From an uncultured Cyclobacteriaceae bacterium (GTDB lineage Bacteria > Bacteroidota > Bacteroidia > Cytophagales > Cyclobacteriaceae), in NCBI GenBank assembly GCA_937958005.1, contig CALGOB010000169.1:1-37941 (forward strand): a stretch of DNA of 37,941 bases, written 5' to 3'. The notes under the pieces were generated by a model that saw only the letters and a list, made by a program, of their open reading frames with translations, searched no databases and was not told the DNA's origin. Every line of letters begins with the position of its first letter. Within the stretch, counting starts at the first letter, position 1. Positions 8,349-17,678 of this stretch are shown here, one piece after another. Position numbers and translations under genes: made by a program.

Positions 8349-9218
8349 ATGATTCAGTATAATCCAAAATCTTGGTTCTCCTTGTTGTTTGATGTTTATA
8401 GCAGATATGTTATCAAATCACTTCTACCCCTAATCCTTTTTGTTGCGATCTTTACCTCCTTAATGTGCTTTCTGATATTAGACGTATTCCGTATAAATTT
8501 TGAAGGGACATTGGCATTGCACTCCGTATTAGGTACTGTCTTAGGTCTTTTTCTTGTCTTAAGAACCAATACAGCTTATGATAGATGGTGGGAAGGAAGG
8601 AAGCTTTGGGGTCGCTTGGTAAATGACACTAGAAATTTAGCCTTGAAAATCAATGCTTTTGTACCCAAAGAAGAAAAAGACCATCGTGATTTTTTTAGAA
8701 AAATGATACCAAATATAGTTGTAGCCATGAAAGAACACTTACGTGATAGTATTTTAGTAGGTGAAATGGACTTAGCTGACGAGCGATATAAAGACATTAT
8801 CGTACAGAGTAAACACCGTCCTAACATCATCAACAAACTCCTTTACGAACGTGCAGCTGAATTAAGAAGAAAGGACATCATCACTCATGACCAATTATTC
8901 CTTCTTGACAAAGAGCTAAAAGGGTTCACAGACATAGTAGGCGCTTGTGAGCGAATAAAGTCTACTCCCATTCCTTTTAGCTATTCTATGTTCATCAAGA
9001 AATTCTTATTGATCTACGCTATTACCTTACCCATAGGCCTTGTACCAGTTATTGGCTATTGGACTATTCCATTAACTTTACTAGCCTTCTATTTCTTAGT
9101 AAGTATTGAGTTGATTTCTGAGGAGATAGAAGACCCATTTGGTAATGATCTCAATGATCTACCTTTAAATGAACTAACCGTTAAGATCAAAAGGAATATC
9201 AATGAAATCATGAAATAA
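8349..9218 (+). CDS. Bestrophin family channel
   Basis: A 289-residue membrane protein of the bestrophin (UPF0187) family, which forms pentameric ion channels; bacterial members studied so far are cation or anion selective depending on the pore. Two helices lie at about 22-45 and 55-71, followed directly by the family motif RTNTAYDRWWEG at 72-83. A long cytoplasmic helical part follows. Two more hydrophobic helices lie near 218-255, with the closing acidic EEIEDPFG segment that matches the conserved bestrophin C-terminal motif. Length is normal for bacterial members. It follows the GH3 gene by 53 bases; co-transcription is possible. Ion selectivity cannot be told from the sequence. Confidence 0.93.
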   Translation: MIQYNPKSWFSLLFDVYSRYVIKSLLPLILFVAIFTSLMCFLILDVFRINFEGTLALHSVLGTVLGLFLVLRTNTAYDRWWEGRKLWGRLVNDTRNLALKINAFVPKEEKDHRDFFRKMIPNIVVAMKEHLRDSILVGEMDLADERYKDIIVQSKHRPNIINKLLYERAAELRRKDIITHDQLFLLDKELKGFTDIVGACERIKSTPIPFSYSMFIKKFLLIYAITLPIGLVPVIGYWTIPLTLLAFYFLVSIELISEEIEDPFGNDLNDLPLNELTVKIKRNINEIMK

Positions 9219-9224
9219 GGCCTT

Positions 9225-9414
9225 AGGAGAAATTACCTTTATTTTAAAACAAAAAGAAGATGGAGCAACCAAGCTTTCCTCTTCTGGTAACCAAGTCCGC
9301 GCTATCCACTATAGTCCTCGCACGTTGTGCTGTGGGCTGCCGTTCCTATCACGGCTATTAAGCAGAAGAAGTACATATCACAAGCTAAAACCATGCTTTT
9401 CCAAAATGGAGGTT
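9225..9414. other. Structured GC-richer intergenic segment
   Basis: Non-coding stretch with a G+C-rich middle (near GTCCGCGCTATCC and GGGCTGCCG). It contains small inverted pieces such as GCACGTTGTGC and CCGTTCCTATCACGG. It directly precedes a complete family C element. It looks like another dispersed intergenic repeat, but no second copy lies in this window. Confidence 0.35.
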
Positions 9415-9600
9415 TTTAACCCGAATGATGCATTAGACTTTTAAGAGAAAATCATAAATGACTGTTAGATAGCTGCTTAAATTCTGATTTGCAACGCAGA
9501 CATAGTCTCCATTATGGTGAGTAGTAAATTAGGATTTAAGTGGCTATATGACTGTTAGTTATGGTTTGCATCAAATTTCTATTGCATCATTCGGGTTTAA
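9415..9600 (+). mobile_element. Family C MITE-like element, complete
   Basis: A 186-bp element with near-perfect 18-base inverted ends, TTTAACCCGAATGATGCA on the left and TGCATCATTCGGGTTTAA on the right. It has no coding capacity. It is almost identical over its full length to 21714-21899, which is exactly the same size. Confidence 0.88.
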
Positions 9601-9898
9601 TGAAAGTAATCCCAAATCGTCAATAAGAGGTCAAAGGAAATCTCATAAAAACGACAAGCCAATAATACGAATTAAGATTTATAAGACCGCTTATCTTTGG
9701 ATAAATTTAAGCCTGTGCGACCCAGTCAAAAATACTCGTCATAGCGCTGCTATTACTTCGCTTTTTTTCCTTTATCAAAATCAAATTTACTATCAAATCT
9801 TAAACGCCCCTATAAATATCAATTGGTATAATTTTTCTATTAAGGAGATTAAGGATAATCATAGCAGTCCTAACAAAAAGAAAATAAAGGACGTATAA
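9601..9898. other. Intergenic, no credible gene
   Basis: A frame of 116 codons starts inside the family C element and runs to 9898. Its peptide looks like random translation of AT-rich DNA and resembles no family. A short stem AGCG/CGCT followed by seven T near 9750-9769 is the only structured point seen. Confidence 0.5.
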
Positions 9899-9949
9899 AG
9901 AACCAACACCGATAGTATCAATAAACAATAATTTAATGATCGACTCAAT
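9899..9949 (-). repeat. Family A repeat fragment
   Basis: About 50 bases in minus orientation: a decayed GAACCAACACCG start, then the well-kept CAATAATTTAATGATCGACTCAA. The distal half (central hairpin and AGGGAT end) is missing. Confidence 0.6.
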
Positions 9950-10059
9950 GTCACTACAAAAATGCTATTATAGGCGGGAGAAGCAAAAGGGAGAACACCT
10001 TAACGCTTACAGAATAAACTGGGGGATACTAGTGACTAAATTGTCAGTTACCTATTAAA

Positions 10060-11097
10060 ATGAATTTAGACAATAAATTAATATTTTTTTTCAGTGCCTT
10101 AGGTGCTTTTAATAGCTTAGTATTAAGTGTGTATTTTTTGTTTTTTCTAAAACAGATCAATAAATCCGATTATTTTTTAGGAGGGTTGTTAGCAGTTTTA
10201 AGCATTCGTGTTTGGAAATCCTTATTCTTTTATTTTAATCCTGAACTATCTAAAGCTTATCTGCAAATAGGCTTGTCTGCTTGTTTTCTTATAGGCCCTT
10301 TTTTATATTTTTACACTAAGTCTAAAGTCTCAACTTCTAAGCAATTAGACAAACTCTTTTATTTTCAAATTTCCACCTTGTTACTAATCATTTTCGGTGT
10401 AGGTTTTTTATATCCCTATCAACAAAACATAGCGCTTTGGACTAAATATTTTTATAGAATAATTGATTATCAATGGTTAGCATATATCATAGCAGCAGCA
10501 ATCTTATTAAAAAGTACTTTAAGAAAGATATTCCTGAAAAATGAAAAACTAAATTACGATGAAGTTTGGACGATCAGTGTGTTTTTTGGTGTCTTTACTA
10601 TTTGGATAGCTTATTATACTGCAAACTATACCTCCTATATTCTAGGAGCATTTTCATTCTCTTTTGTTTTTTACTTATCTGGATTACTTCTTTTTCACAG
10701 GAGAAAAAAAGACTTTGTAGTGTCAGTTAAAAAAGAAAAATATGCCGATATTCAGATTAATAAAAATGAAGCAAATCAATTTTTAGAAAAAATCCAATTT
10801 GCCTTAACCGAAGAAAAAATCTATAAAAACCCTAATCTTACCTTACCAATACTAGCTAAAAAAGTAAATATCCGTCCACAATTATTATCACAGTTACTCA
10901 ATGATAATTTAAACAAAAACTTTTCTCAATTTATAAATGAGTACAGAATAGAAGAAGCTAAACAGATCTTAAAGGAAAACAACAATCTTAAAATTGAAAT
11001 AATCGCAGAAAAAAGCGGGTTCAACTCAAACAACACTTTTTATACTGCTTTTAAAAAGGTAACAGGCACTACACCAGCAAGGTTTATTAATAGCTAA
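10060..11097 (+). CDS. AraC-type regulator with membrane N-terminus
   Basis: A 345-residue protein with a membrane half (about 1-225, seven hydrophobic helices with short loops) and a C-terminal AraC/XylS helix-turn-helix domain (about 240-345). The DNA-binding part shows the pattern NPNLTLPILAKKVNI, FSQFINEYRIEEAKQIL and the family signature GFNSNNTFYTAFKKVTGTTPARF. This membrane-bound architecture is frequent in Bacteroidota; the signal and target genes are unknown. The next gene, a secreted DJ-1/PfpI protein 331 bases downstream, might be a target, but a family A repeat lies between. The start ATG follows a short AT-rich leader; no clear promoter box was found. Confidence 0.88.
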   Translation: MNLDNKLIFFFSALGAFNSLVLSVYFLFFLKQINKSDYFLGGLLAVLSIRVWKSLFFYFNPELSKAYLQIGLSACFLIGPFLYFYTKSKVSTSKQLDKLFYFQISTLLLIIFGVGFLYPYQQNIALWTKYFYRIIDYQWLAYIIAAAILLKSTLRKIFLKNEKLNYDEVWTISVFFGVFTIWIAYYTANYTSYILGAFSFSFVFYLSGLLLFHRRKKDFVVSVKKEKYADIQINKNEANQFLEKIQFALTEEKIYKNPNLTLPILAKKVNIRPQLLSQLLNDNLNKNFSQFINEYRIEEAKQILKENNNLKIEIIAEKSGFNSNNTFYTAFKKVTGTTPARFINS

Positions 11098-11156
11098 CCC
11101 ACCTTAAAGGATCAAGTAATATTCTTCTGAGGAACTCTATTTCCATATCTTATAGC

Positions 11157-11268
11157 TTTTAATCCCTAAGGGATATTAATTCCCCTGGCCGGGCGCCCCG
11201 ACTCTTGAGTCGATCATTAAATTATTGCCCATAGATACCCCGTACCCTTGGGTCGGGGTTGGTTCATT
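11157..11268 (+). repeat. Family A three-hairpin repeat, long form
   Basis: Intact long copy with the GGCCGGGCGCC block, from TTTTAATCCCTAAGGG to GGTTGGTTCATT. All three palindromes are perfect or nearly so. It lies between the regulator and DJ-1-like genes. Confidence 0.92.
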
Positions 11269-11428
11269 CTGTCTTTTAAGCTTGAATGTCAAAGCGTGTC
11301 AAAAGTGATTTCTCTGCAATTTTAAATTCCTAATTTATACATTAGGACTTCTATTGTATAATCCCTTAATGATTTTAAAGAATATACCATTTATAGTTGC
11401 TACATACATTAAATATTAAATAACAATT

Positions 11429-12541
11429 ATGAAACATTTTCTTTTATTAATCGGGTTTATAATGTTGAATACTTTGCTGCCAGCACAAACCGAAAAGTCA
11501 CAAATAAAGAGCACAATTCTAAATTATATAAATGGCACTTCTTATAACCAATCAGGGCTTATCGAAAAAGCATTTTACCCTGACGCCAATCTATATTTAG
11601 AAAATAAAGACAAAACACTTTGGATTGTACCGGCCAAAGAATATACGAGTTGGTACAAAAATAAAAAAGCAGGAGAGTTTACAGGCAGAATTGGAAACAT
11701 CATAACGATCGATAATTTTGAGGGAATTGCTACAGCAAAAGCAGAAATCATTATACCGGAAAGTGGTTCAAGGTATATTGATTTATTCCTATTGAAAAAG
11801 ATTGAAAACAAATGGAAAATCATTAGTAAATCAGCCAGTAGTGAAAAAAGCAATCAAAATGGTGATAGAATATTATTTATTGTCTCAAACGCCTCATTTT
11901 ATGGAAAATCAGATATTGCTACCGGTAATAGTTTCTCTGAGATAGTGAATGCATATGACACATTTAAAAAAGCAGGTTTTACAGTAGATTTCGTTAGTCC
12001 AAAAGGAGGTAGTATTCCTCTCTCCTATATTGATACATCCGATTCATTACAAATGAGGTTTATATACAATAAAGATTTCATGTATGCATTAAACAACACA
12101 AAAAAACCAAATGAGGTGATTGCTAAGAACTATAAAGCTGTTCATTATATTGGTGGAGGAAGTGCCTTATATGGTGTACCAGAAAATGAGGACATACAAA
12201 ATTTATCAATGGCTATTTATGAAGACTATAATGGAATAATATCTTCTGTGTGCCACGGAACAGCAGGGATTGTTAACCTAAAAACTAAAAATGGTGACTA
12301 CCTTTATAAAGGTAAAACAGTTAATGGATATCCAGACTCATTCGAAAATAAGGATAAGGAATATTTTAAAAATTTCCCTTTTTTAATTCAGAAGACTATT
12401 GAAGAAAGAGGAGGTATATTTAAATTTTCAAAAAGAAATGTTTCCCACGTAGAAGTTCAAGGGAATCTAATTACTGGTCAAAACTACCTATCATCCAAAG
12501 CTGTTGCATTAAAAATAATCGAGAACCTAAACAATCGATAA
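11429..12541 (+). CDS. Secreted NTF2-like / DJ-1-PfpI fusion protein
   Basis: A 370-residue protein in two parts after a signal peptide (cleavage after about residue 19, PAQ). Residues about 22-138 resemble the NTF2/SnoaL-like lumazine-binding fold (ILNYINGTSYNQ, later IDLFLLKKIENKWKII). Residues about 146-368 are a DJ-1/PfpI domain close to the Hsp31-like branch, with E171 in SEIVNAYD and the nucleophile-elbow Cys C275 in SSVCHGTAG followed by H276. Members include glyoxalase III and chaperone-like proteins, so a detoxifying or hydrolytic role outside the cytoplasm is possible. The substrate is not known. An AraC-type regulator gene lies upstream. Confidence 0.85.
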   Translation: MKHFLLLIGFIMLNTLLPAQTEKSQIKSTILNYINGTSYNQSGLIEKAFYPDANLYLENKDKTLWIVPAKEYTSWYKNKKAGEFTGRIGNIITIDNFEGIATAKAEIIIPESGSRYIDLFLLKKIENKWKIISKSASSEKSNQNGDRILFIVSNASFYGKSDIATGNSFSEIVNAYDTFKKAGFTVDFVSPKGGSIPLSYIDTSDSLQMRFIYNKDFMYALNNTKKPNEVIAKNYKAVHYIGGGSALYGVPENEDIQNLSMAIYEDYNGIISSVCHGTAGIVNLKTKNGDYLYKGKTVNGYPDSFENKDKEYFKNFPFLIQKTIEERGGIFKFSKRNVSHVEVQGNLITGQNYLSSKAVALKIIENLNNR

Positions 12542-12634
12542 AAGACAACTATAAAACTCAGTAGGTACATTTTGATTAATACAATACCTCCTGTGAGCCC
12601 TAAGAGCATTTACTAATTCAATATCATTAGGTCA

Positions 12635-12668
12635 ACACAGGGTCTCTTTCAGAAGACTCTGTGTTTTA
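12635..12668 (+). terminator. Terminator-like hairpin after DJ-1 gene
   Basis: ACACAGGGTCT pairs with AGACTCTGTGT with one G-T pair and an 8-base loop, followed by TTTAT. An outer TGAGCCC / GGGCTCA pair (12594-12600 and near 12670) encloses it. The hairpin lies 94 bases after the stop codon. Confidence 0.55.
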
Positions 12669-12858
12669 TGGGCTCATTTAGATGAATAGAATACCCCATC
12701 AAACTTAGCTCTGACACGATGGTTGGAAGAATTCTTAAAAACACTTATTCCTCAGGCATTACACCTATCAAAAACAACCATACACTTATCAGTTTGCTAA
12801 AAATATAAACATGTCTCCTTCTAATTTCACTCCATCAAACAATTAGAAAAGAGGCAAT

Positions 12859-15099
12859 ATGAAAACATTCACAAACACAAAAATCAAAACCATAAAGACA
12901 TTTAAAGCATTTTTCACACTTGCTATTTTAAGTCTTATCCAATTACAGGCCTTCTCACAAGCGCCATCTGACCAGTCCACTCAATCGCCCTATTTTGTCG
13001 TACTTTCTGATAAACCAAATGTGGATGGACTCCCTCTTAAAAGCACCAAAGCAGTTGTAAATATTACAGGAGTGATCGCCGACGTTACCATCACCCAAGA
13101 ATATAAAAACGAAGGAAAAAGTGCATTAGAAGCCATTTATACATTCCCTGCTTCCACCAATTCGGCCATTTATGCGATGGAGATGACCGTGGGGAAACGT
13201 AAAATCATTGCACAGATAGAAGAAAAAAATAAAGCAAGGCAGAAATATGAAAAAGCAAAGTCTGATGGCAAACGAGCTTCCTTACTTGAACAACAAAGAC
13301 CCAATGTGTTCCAAATGAATGTCGCCAATATCATGCCCGGTGACCTCATAAAAGTAAGCCTGAAATACACAGAAATGATCATTCCAGAGGATGGTACCTA
13401 TCAGTTTGTTTATCCTACTGTAGTAGGGCCCAGATATACCGAAAAGGCCTCATCTAACAGTCAGTTCACCAATACGCCATATACCAAAAATGGAACCCAA
13501 CCTACTTATGATTTTGATATTCAGGTGAACTTATCAACTGGTGTTCCTATCCAAGAAGTTGCTTCTTCAACACATCAGGTAAAATCAACTTTTCCTGCAT
13601 TAAATACTGCTAAAGTTAAGCTGGACCCAAGTGAAAAAGCGGGGGGAAACCGAGACTTTGTATTAGCCTATAAATTAGCGGGTGACCAAATAGAATCTGG
13701 CTTGATGTTATACGAACATGGCGATGAGAATTTTTTCATGCTCATGGTTCAGCCTCCTAAAAGAATTATTAAAGAAGAGATACCGCCAAGAGAATATGTT
13801 TTCATTATGGATGTATCAGGTTCTATGAGAGGTTTTCCAATAGACGTATCCAAAAAACTGATGAGAAACCTAATCGTTAACCTTCGTCCTATAGATCGTT
13901 TCAATGTGATGTTGTTTGCTGGAACCTCTGGTTGGTTAGCAGAAGAGTCCCTTCCTGCTGTTCCAGAAAACCTTGTCAAAGCAACTAATTTCATAGATAG
14001 CCAAAGAGGTGGTGGAGGTACTAATTTACTAAGTGCCATGAAAAAGGCGATGTCTTTACCACATTGTGAAGTAGGCTTATCAAGGTCTTTCATCGTAGTG
14101 ACTGATGGATACATCAGTGTAGAAAAAGAAGTGTTTGACATGATCCGTAACGAAGCAGATGAAGCAAACCTATTTGCTTTCGGCATCGGTGGAAGTATCA
14201 ACCGTCACTTAATAGAAGGCATGGCACGTGTCGGGATGAGTGAACCGTTAATCGTTCTTAATCAAGCCAATGCTGATGAAAAAGCAGAGAAATTTAGAAA
14301 ATACATCAACTATCCAGTATTAACCAATGTAAAGAAATCCTTCAAGGGATTTGAAGCTTATGACATAGAGCCAGTAGCCGTACCAGATTTATTAGCAGAG
14401 AGGCCATTGGTCATTTACGGAAAATACAAGGGAAATCCAAACGGGACTATCACCCTTAAAGGACAAGCAGGTGGGAAAAGATACAAGAAGACCTTTGAAG
14501 TCAATAAAACAAAACCTAATAAGAACCATGCTGCACTCAGGTACCTATGGGCAAGGAAAAAAATCCAAACATTAGATGATTACCAACTAGTTAGAAATGG
14601 TGGTGAAATTCAAAAAAAGGTAACTGAACTAGGGTTAAAATATAACCTGATGACTGCCTACACTTCCTTTTTGGCCATAGAAGAGGACATTACCAACCAA
14701 GGAAAACTACAAACTGTTAAACAACCTTTACCGCTTCCACAAAATGTACCCAATACAGCAGTAGGGTTTGAAATGGAATTGGATGAAGAGGACATCGCAT
14801 TCTCCTTTCATAAAGAGATCTTAGTAGAAGGCTTCTTAGATGTAGAACAAGAAGAGGCAATTGTTAGTAAAGTAACCGATCTCTTCATCACTAAACTTAA
14901 CCAATACTTAAACAATCATCCTTTGTCATTATCTACCATCCAGATCACTTACGACCTTTCTGGAAAAGCAAAAACGATCACCATCTTAGGAGAAAACCTA
15001 TCTCTAGATCAAAAAAAGGAAATCAAACAACTATTACTAAACATCCATCAAATACAAAACCCATCAGAAGGCCTCTTAAAGATTTCCATCCTGTTCTAA
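12859..15099 (+). CDS. VIT and vWA domain secreted protein
   Basis: A 746-residue protein with an N-terminal signal peptide (cleavage near FSQA, about residue 35). A VIT domain spans about 45-175 (GVIADVTITQEYKNEG, later NVFQMNVANIMPGD). A von Willebrand A domain starts at about 310, with the metal-site motif DVSGSM at 318-323 and a later VVTDGYISVEKE. The C-terminal region (about 600-746) is a less conserved tail. This is the inter-alpha-trypsin-inhibitor-type layout used for metal-dependent protein contacts on the outside of the cell; no sortase signal is present. It probably heads an operon with the two genes after it (69- and 51-base gaps). The ATG has AGAGG seven bases upstream. Confidence 0.92.
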   Translation: MKTFTNTKIKTIKTFKAFFTLAILSLIQLQAFSQAPSDQSTQSPYFVVLSDKPNVDGLPLKSTKAVVNITGVIADVTITQEYKNEGKSALEAIYTFPASTNSAIYAMEMTVGKRKIIAQIEEKNKARQKYEKAKSDGKRASLLEQQRPNVFQMNVANIMPGDLIKVSLKYTEMIIPEDGTYQFVYPTVVGPRYTEKASSNSQFTNTPYTKNGTQPTYDFDIQVNLSTGVPIQEVASSTHQVKSTFPALNTAKVKLDPSEKAGGNRDFVLAYKLAGDQIESGLMLYEHGDENFFMLMVQPPKRIIKEEIPPREYVFIMDVSGSMRGFPIDVSKKLMRNLIVNLRPIDRFNVMLFAGTSGWLAEESLPAVPENLVKATNFIDSQRGGGGTNLLSAMKKAMSLPHCEVGLSRSFIVVTDGYISVEKEVFDMIRNEADEANLFAFGIGGSINRHLIEGMARVGMSEPLIVLNQANADEKAEKFRKYINYPVLTNVKKSFKGFEAYDIEPVAVPDLLAERPLVIYGKYKGNPNGTITLKGQAGGKRYKKTFEVNKTKPNKNHAALRYLWARKKIQTLDDYQLVRNGGEIQKKVTELGLKYNLMTAYTSFLAIEEDITNQGKLQTVKQPLPLPQNVPNTAVGFEMELDEEDIAFSFHKEILVEGFLDVEQEEAIVSKVTDLFITKLNQYLNNHPLSLSTIQITYDLSGKAKTITILGENLSLDQKKEIKQLLLNIHQIQNPSEGLLKISILF

Positions 15100-15168
15100 T
15101 TGTTGATTTACGCCTCTACTGAAATAATCAGTGGGGGCAATTTCCCAGAATGAAATAAAAATACGAAA

Positions 15169-16332
15169 ATGAAAAGAGTTATTGTTGATATCATATTTGC
15201 TGGCTTATTTTTAGGCATCTTTACCTTTACTGCTTGCATAGAAGAAGATCCAGTTTTACAAGAAATACTAGTTGAAGAACTTGAAAATGAAACACCAGTT
15301 GAAATTCCGGCTAGAGAAGCCATTACCTTTATATTAGGATCCGATAAAAAGTCAAATAACCCTTACTATCAAGAGGCAACCAATTTTTACGCATTTAATC
15401 CTACTGGCAAAACTGAGCATTTAGTCACTAGTGTTGCTTCTCTATTAGAGATAAGTAATTACTTAAAAAGTCACAAACCTGCAAATGGCCTTCCATGGGG
15501 ATTAGTCAATTTAGTATCCCATGGCAATCAATGGACAGGACTCAGCGTAAAAGTAGTGCCAAAATCCAAACGGGCTACAGTAGATAGAATCCAAGAATAC
15601 ATTGATAACCAAACACTACAACCTTTACCAAAAGAAATCTTAGACGAAGAATCAGAAATTTTCATTCATGGTTGTGGTATAGGAAATAATCAAAAGCTGA
15701 TGCAAACTGTTGCAATTGCATTTGGTGGTCAAGGTCATCCCTTTACCGTGCGAGCATCTAAACTTTACGAATATTACACTTCTGAACAAGTTGGCAAAGC
15801 GGTAAAATCTAGTGAGCGTTATATCGCAAACGCTTATGCTATTTCATATAAAATGGGTTATCAACCTGCCAACAATTCCATCATTAAAGAACTGGGAGCC
15901 ACTTATCCTACAGCATCTGTTAATTGGCAAGATGCACTGTCGAGAGAAAGTCCCCGATGGCCAGGTGATACTTATCATTTCACATTTCAAGTACCTGTAA
16001 AATGGGTGATCCCATTCACCAGTAAGGATTCAATGCCAGATGTATCTACCAAGAAAAAACAACTTGCTTGGATTAAAACGCAACCCAATATCCTCAATAA
16101 ACTCAAAGAAATAGAACTATCTATTGACCAATTCAACTGGTGGTTTAGACAAGTTCATGTTAAAAATGAAGACGGTTCTAAATCCCCTGCTATTTGGCTC
16201 AAGGGGTATGCCACCATCCTTTCAGTTTTACAAGCACTGACTCAGGACAACCAAAACGGCCTATTACCCTTCCAGCCTCCATTGGATAATGAGCAATATT
16301 ATACCACCATCCAACCTCAAAAAAACAGTTAA
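15169..16332 (+). CDS. Lipoprotein with caspase-like His/Cys motifs
   Basis: A 387-residue protein I cannot place in a named family. The N-terminus is a lipoprotein signal with the lipid cysteine at C23 (FTFTAC). The following I-E-E-D resembles the acidic signal that exports lipoproteins to the surface in Bacteroidota. Two motifs stand out: LVNLVSHGN with H118-G119, and EIFIHGCGIG with C169. Each follows a hydrophobic strand, and they are about 50 residues apart, which is the layout of clan CD cysteine peptidases (caspase, CHAT, clostripain-like). Upstream, ITFILGSD could be the first strand of that fold. Gene order suggests it works with the VIT/vWA protein before it. Peptidase activity is inferred, not shown. 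Confidence 0.7.
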   Translation: MKRVIVDIIFAGLFLGIFTFTACIEEDPVLQEILVEELENETPVEIPAREAITFILGSDKKSNNPYYQEATNFYAFNPTGKTEHLVTSVASLLEISNYLKSHKPANGLPWGLVNLVSHGNQWTGLSVKVVPKSKRATVDRIQEYIDNQTLQPLPKEILDEESEIFIHGCGIGNNQKLMQTVAIAFGGQGHPFTVRASKLYEYYTSEQVGKAVKSSERYIANAYAISYKMGYQPANNSIIKELGATYPTASVNWQDALSRESPRWPGDTYHFTFQVPVKWVIPFTSKDSMPDVSTKKKQLAWIKTQPNILNKLKEIELSIDQFNWWFRQVHVKNEDGSKSPAIWLKGYATILSVLQALTQDNQNGLLPFQPPLDNEQYYTTIQPQKNS

Positions 16333-16383
16333 ACGCTACTCATAGAGCAAAACATTATTGTAACACCTTTTAAAAATAAAATC

Positions 16384-17304
16384 ATGAAAAATATATTCTT
16401 CTCCCTATTTCTATTAATCAGCCACTTTGGAATCAGTATGACCCCCTCCACAACCCATACCAAACAAACCGTAATAGCAACCAAAGGACTACACTTAAGG
16501 GAAAGTGCTGGACTCAGTTCAAAAATCATAACGACCATTCCATTCTTAGAAAAGGTAGACCCAGTTTTTGAAGCAATCACTCAAACTGATACCATCAGTA
16601 CGATGAACTTCCGTGACTATGATGGAAATATTTATGAAGATTATATCACAGGTGAATGGATAAAAGTGAAGTACAATGGAGAGGAAGGATATGTTTTCAA
16701 TGCGTACTTGTTGCAAGGGAATGATTATCAATCAACAGAAAATGTAAATGACGCTTATGGGATCACTTTTGTGGGGTTAGATTGTGTAGAAAACATCCAC
16801 AGAAACAAAGACATCCAATGGAAAGGTGTATTTAAAGAAGGTGATCAGTTTGAAATTAGAGATGTCCATATCAGTTATTATTTATATCAAGATGAGGAGT
16901 ATGGTGCTTTTGGAACTTCCACAGAAGAAAATGAAGATTTGCTGTTCCTAGTTGGCAATGAGAATGACCAATTTAATAACCATCAGATCAATGGGAAATA
17001 CTACACAGACGAATGGGTATTTGATTATGATCAAGATTCTTCTTCCTTTGAAAACCTCAAACTACAAAGAGATGATTATAGCACTTATCTTACTATATCA
17101 GAAGATGGCATAGATCAAAAAATGGAAGTCTATGGTGTTGTACAATTAATGTGGAAAGGTGATTTAGATGGCGATGGTAAAAATGATTACATCTTAACTT
17201 ATGGAGAAGCCGGTACCAGTACTGTCCTCTACCTGAGTTCAGAAGCAGAAGGAAACCAGTTGGTAAAACCCGTAGCAGAGTACTACTCTGGGTATTGTTG
17301 CTAA
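16384..17304 (+). CDS. Secreted bacterial SH3-domain protein
   Basis: A 306-residue protein with a signal peptide (about 1-18) and an SH3b domain at about 28-110 (GLHLRESAGLSSKIITTIP, closing WIKVKYNGEEGYVFNAYL). Such domains often bind cell-wall or peptide ligands. The rest (about 120-306) is acidic and not recognised. It contains a calcium-loop-like segment DLDGDGKNDYIL near 260 and ends in two cysteines. It follows the lipoprotein gene by 51 bases on the same strand and is likely the last gene of the VIT/vWA operon. The stop codon is followed by debris and repeats, and no clear terminator is seen. Confidence 0.8.
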   Translation: MKNIFFSLFLLISHFGISMTPSTTHTKQTVIATKGLHLRESAGLSSKIITTIPFLEKVDPVFEAITQTDTISTMNFRDYDGNIYEDYITGEWIKVKYNGEEGYVFNAYLLQGNDYQSTENVNDAYGITFVGLDCVENIHRNKDIQWKGVFKEGDQFEIRDVHISYYLYQDEEYGAFGTSTEENEDLLFLVGNENDQFNNHQINGKYYTDEWVFDYDQDSSSFENLKLQRDDYSTYLTISEDGIDQKMEVYGVVQLMWKGDLDGDGKNDYILTYGEAGTSTVLYLSSEAEGNQLVKPVAEYYSGYCC

Positions 17305-17413
17305 GAGTGATTTGTTGAAATGGGAAATTCCTTTTATTCAATCTTTAGAGACACTGGCTAACATCACGAAGAGCTTATTCTTCTAAATACAATAAAATAG
17401 AATCAAAATAAAC

Positions 17414-17473
17414 ATGAAAACCTTAATCATCATACTTTTTTGCCTTCTCATTGAGAGTCTTATGCCAATTTAG
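17414..17473 (+). pseudogene. Signal-peptide-only gene remnant
   Basis: An ATG opens a 19-residue peptide, MKTLIIILFCLLIESLMPI, that looks exactly like a signal peptide and then meets a TAG stop; more stops follow in the frame. It probably marks the start of a decayed exported-protein gene downstream of the VIT/vWA operon, though a chance frame cannot be excluded. Confidence 0.3.
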
Positions 17474-17678
17474 ATTTATAGAATTAGGCTTGTAGTCAAT
17501 ACAATTTAAAGCATCGTGAAGATCAATAACACAGTAATTCTTAATCGTAAAAAGGACAGATTACCCCATAATCCAGTTATTGTTAAAGTCAATGTCCTTA
17601 CTTTGCTAACCAAACCATTTAGAGTTATTGATTAAGTGCCTAGTTCAATAGGTTTATAATGGTGCATAACTATTAGCA
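17474..17678. other. Intergenic, possible gene debris
   Basis: AT-rich stretch with stops in all frames and no match to the repeat families. It may be the degraded body of the gene whose signal peptide lies just before it, but no recognisable protein segment remains. Confidence 0.35.

Noticed and set aside
9548-9898. 116-codon frame after the bestrophin gene
   Set aside because: It starts inside a family C MITE and its peptide looks like random translation of AT-rich DNA.
11157-11268. Family A element as a tRNA or riboswitch
   Set aside because: No cloverleaf or known aptamer core is visible, and copies lie both upstream and downstream of unrelated genes.
12811-12846. 11-codon frame 12 bases before the VIT/vWA gene, possible leader peptide
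   Set aside because: It has no regulatory codon run and no attenuator hairpin overlapping it; likely chance.
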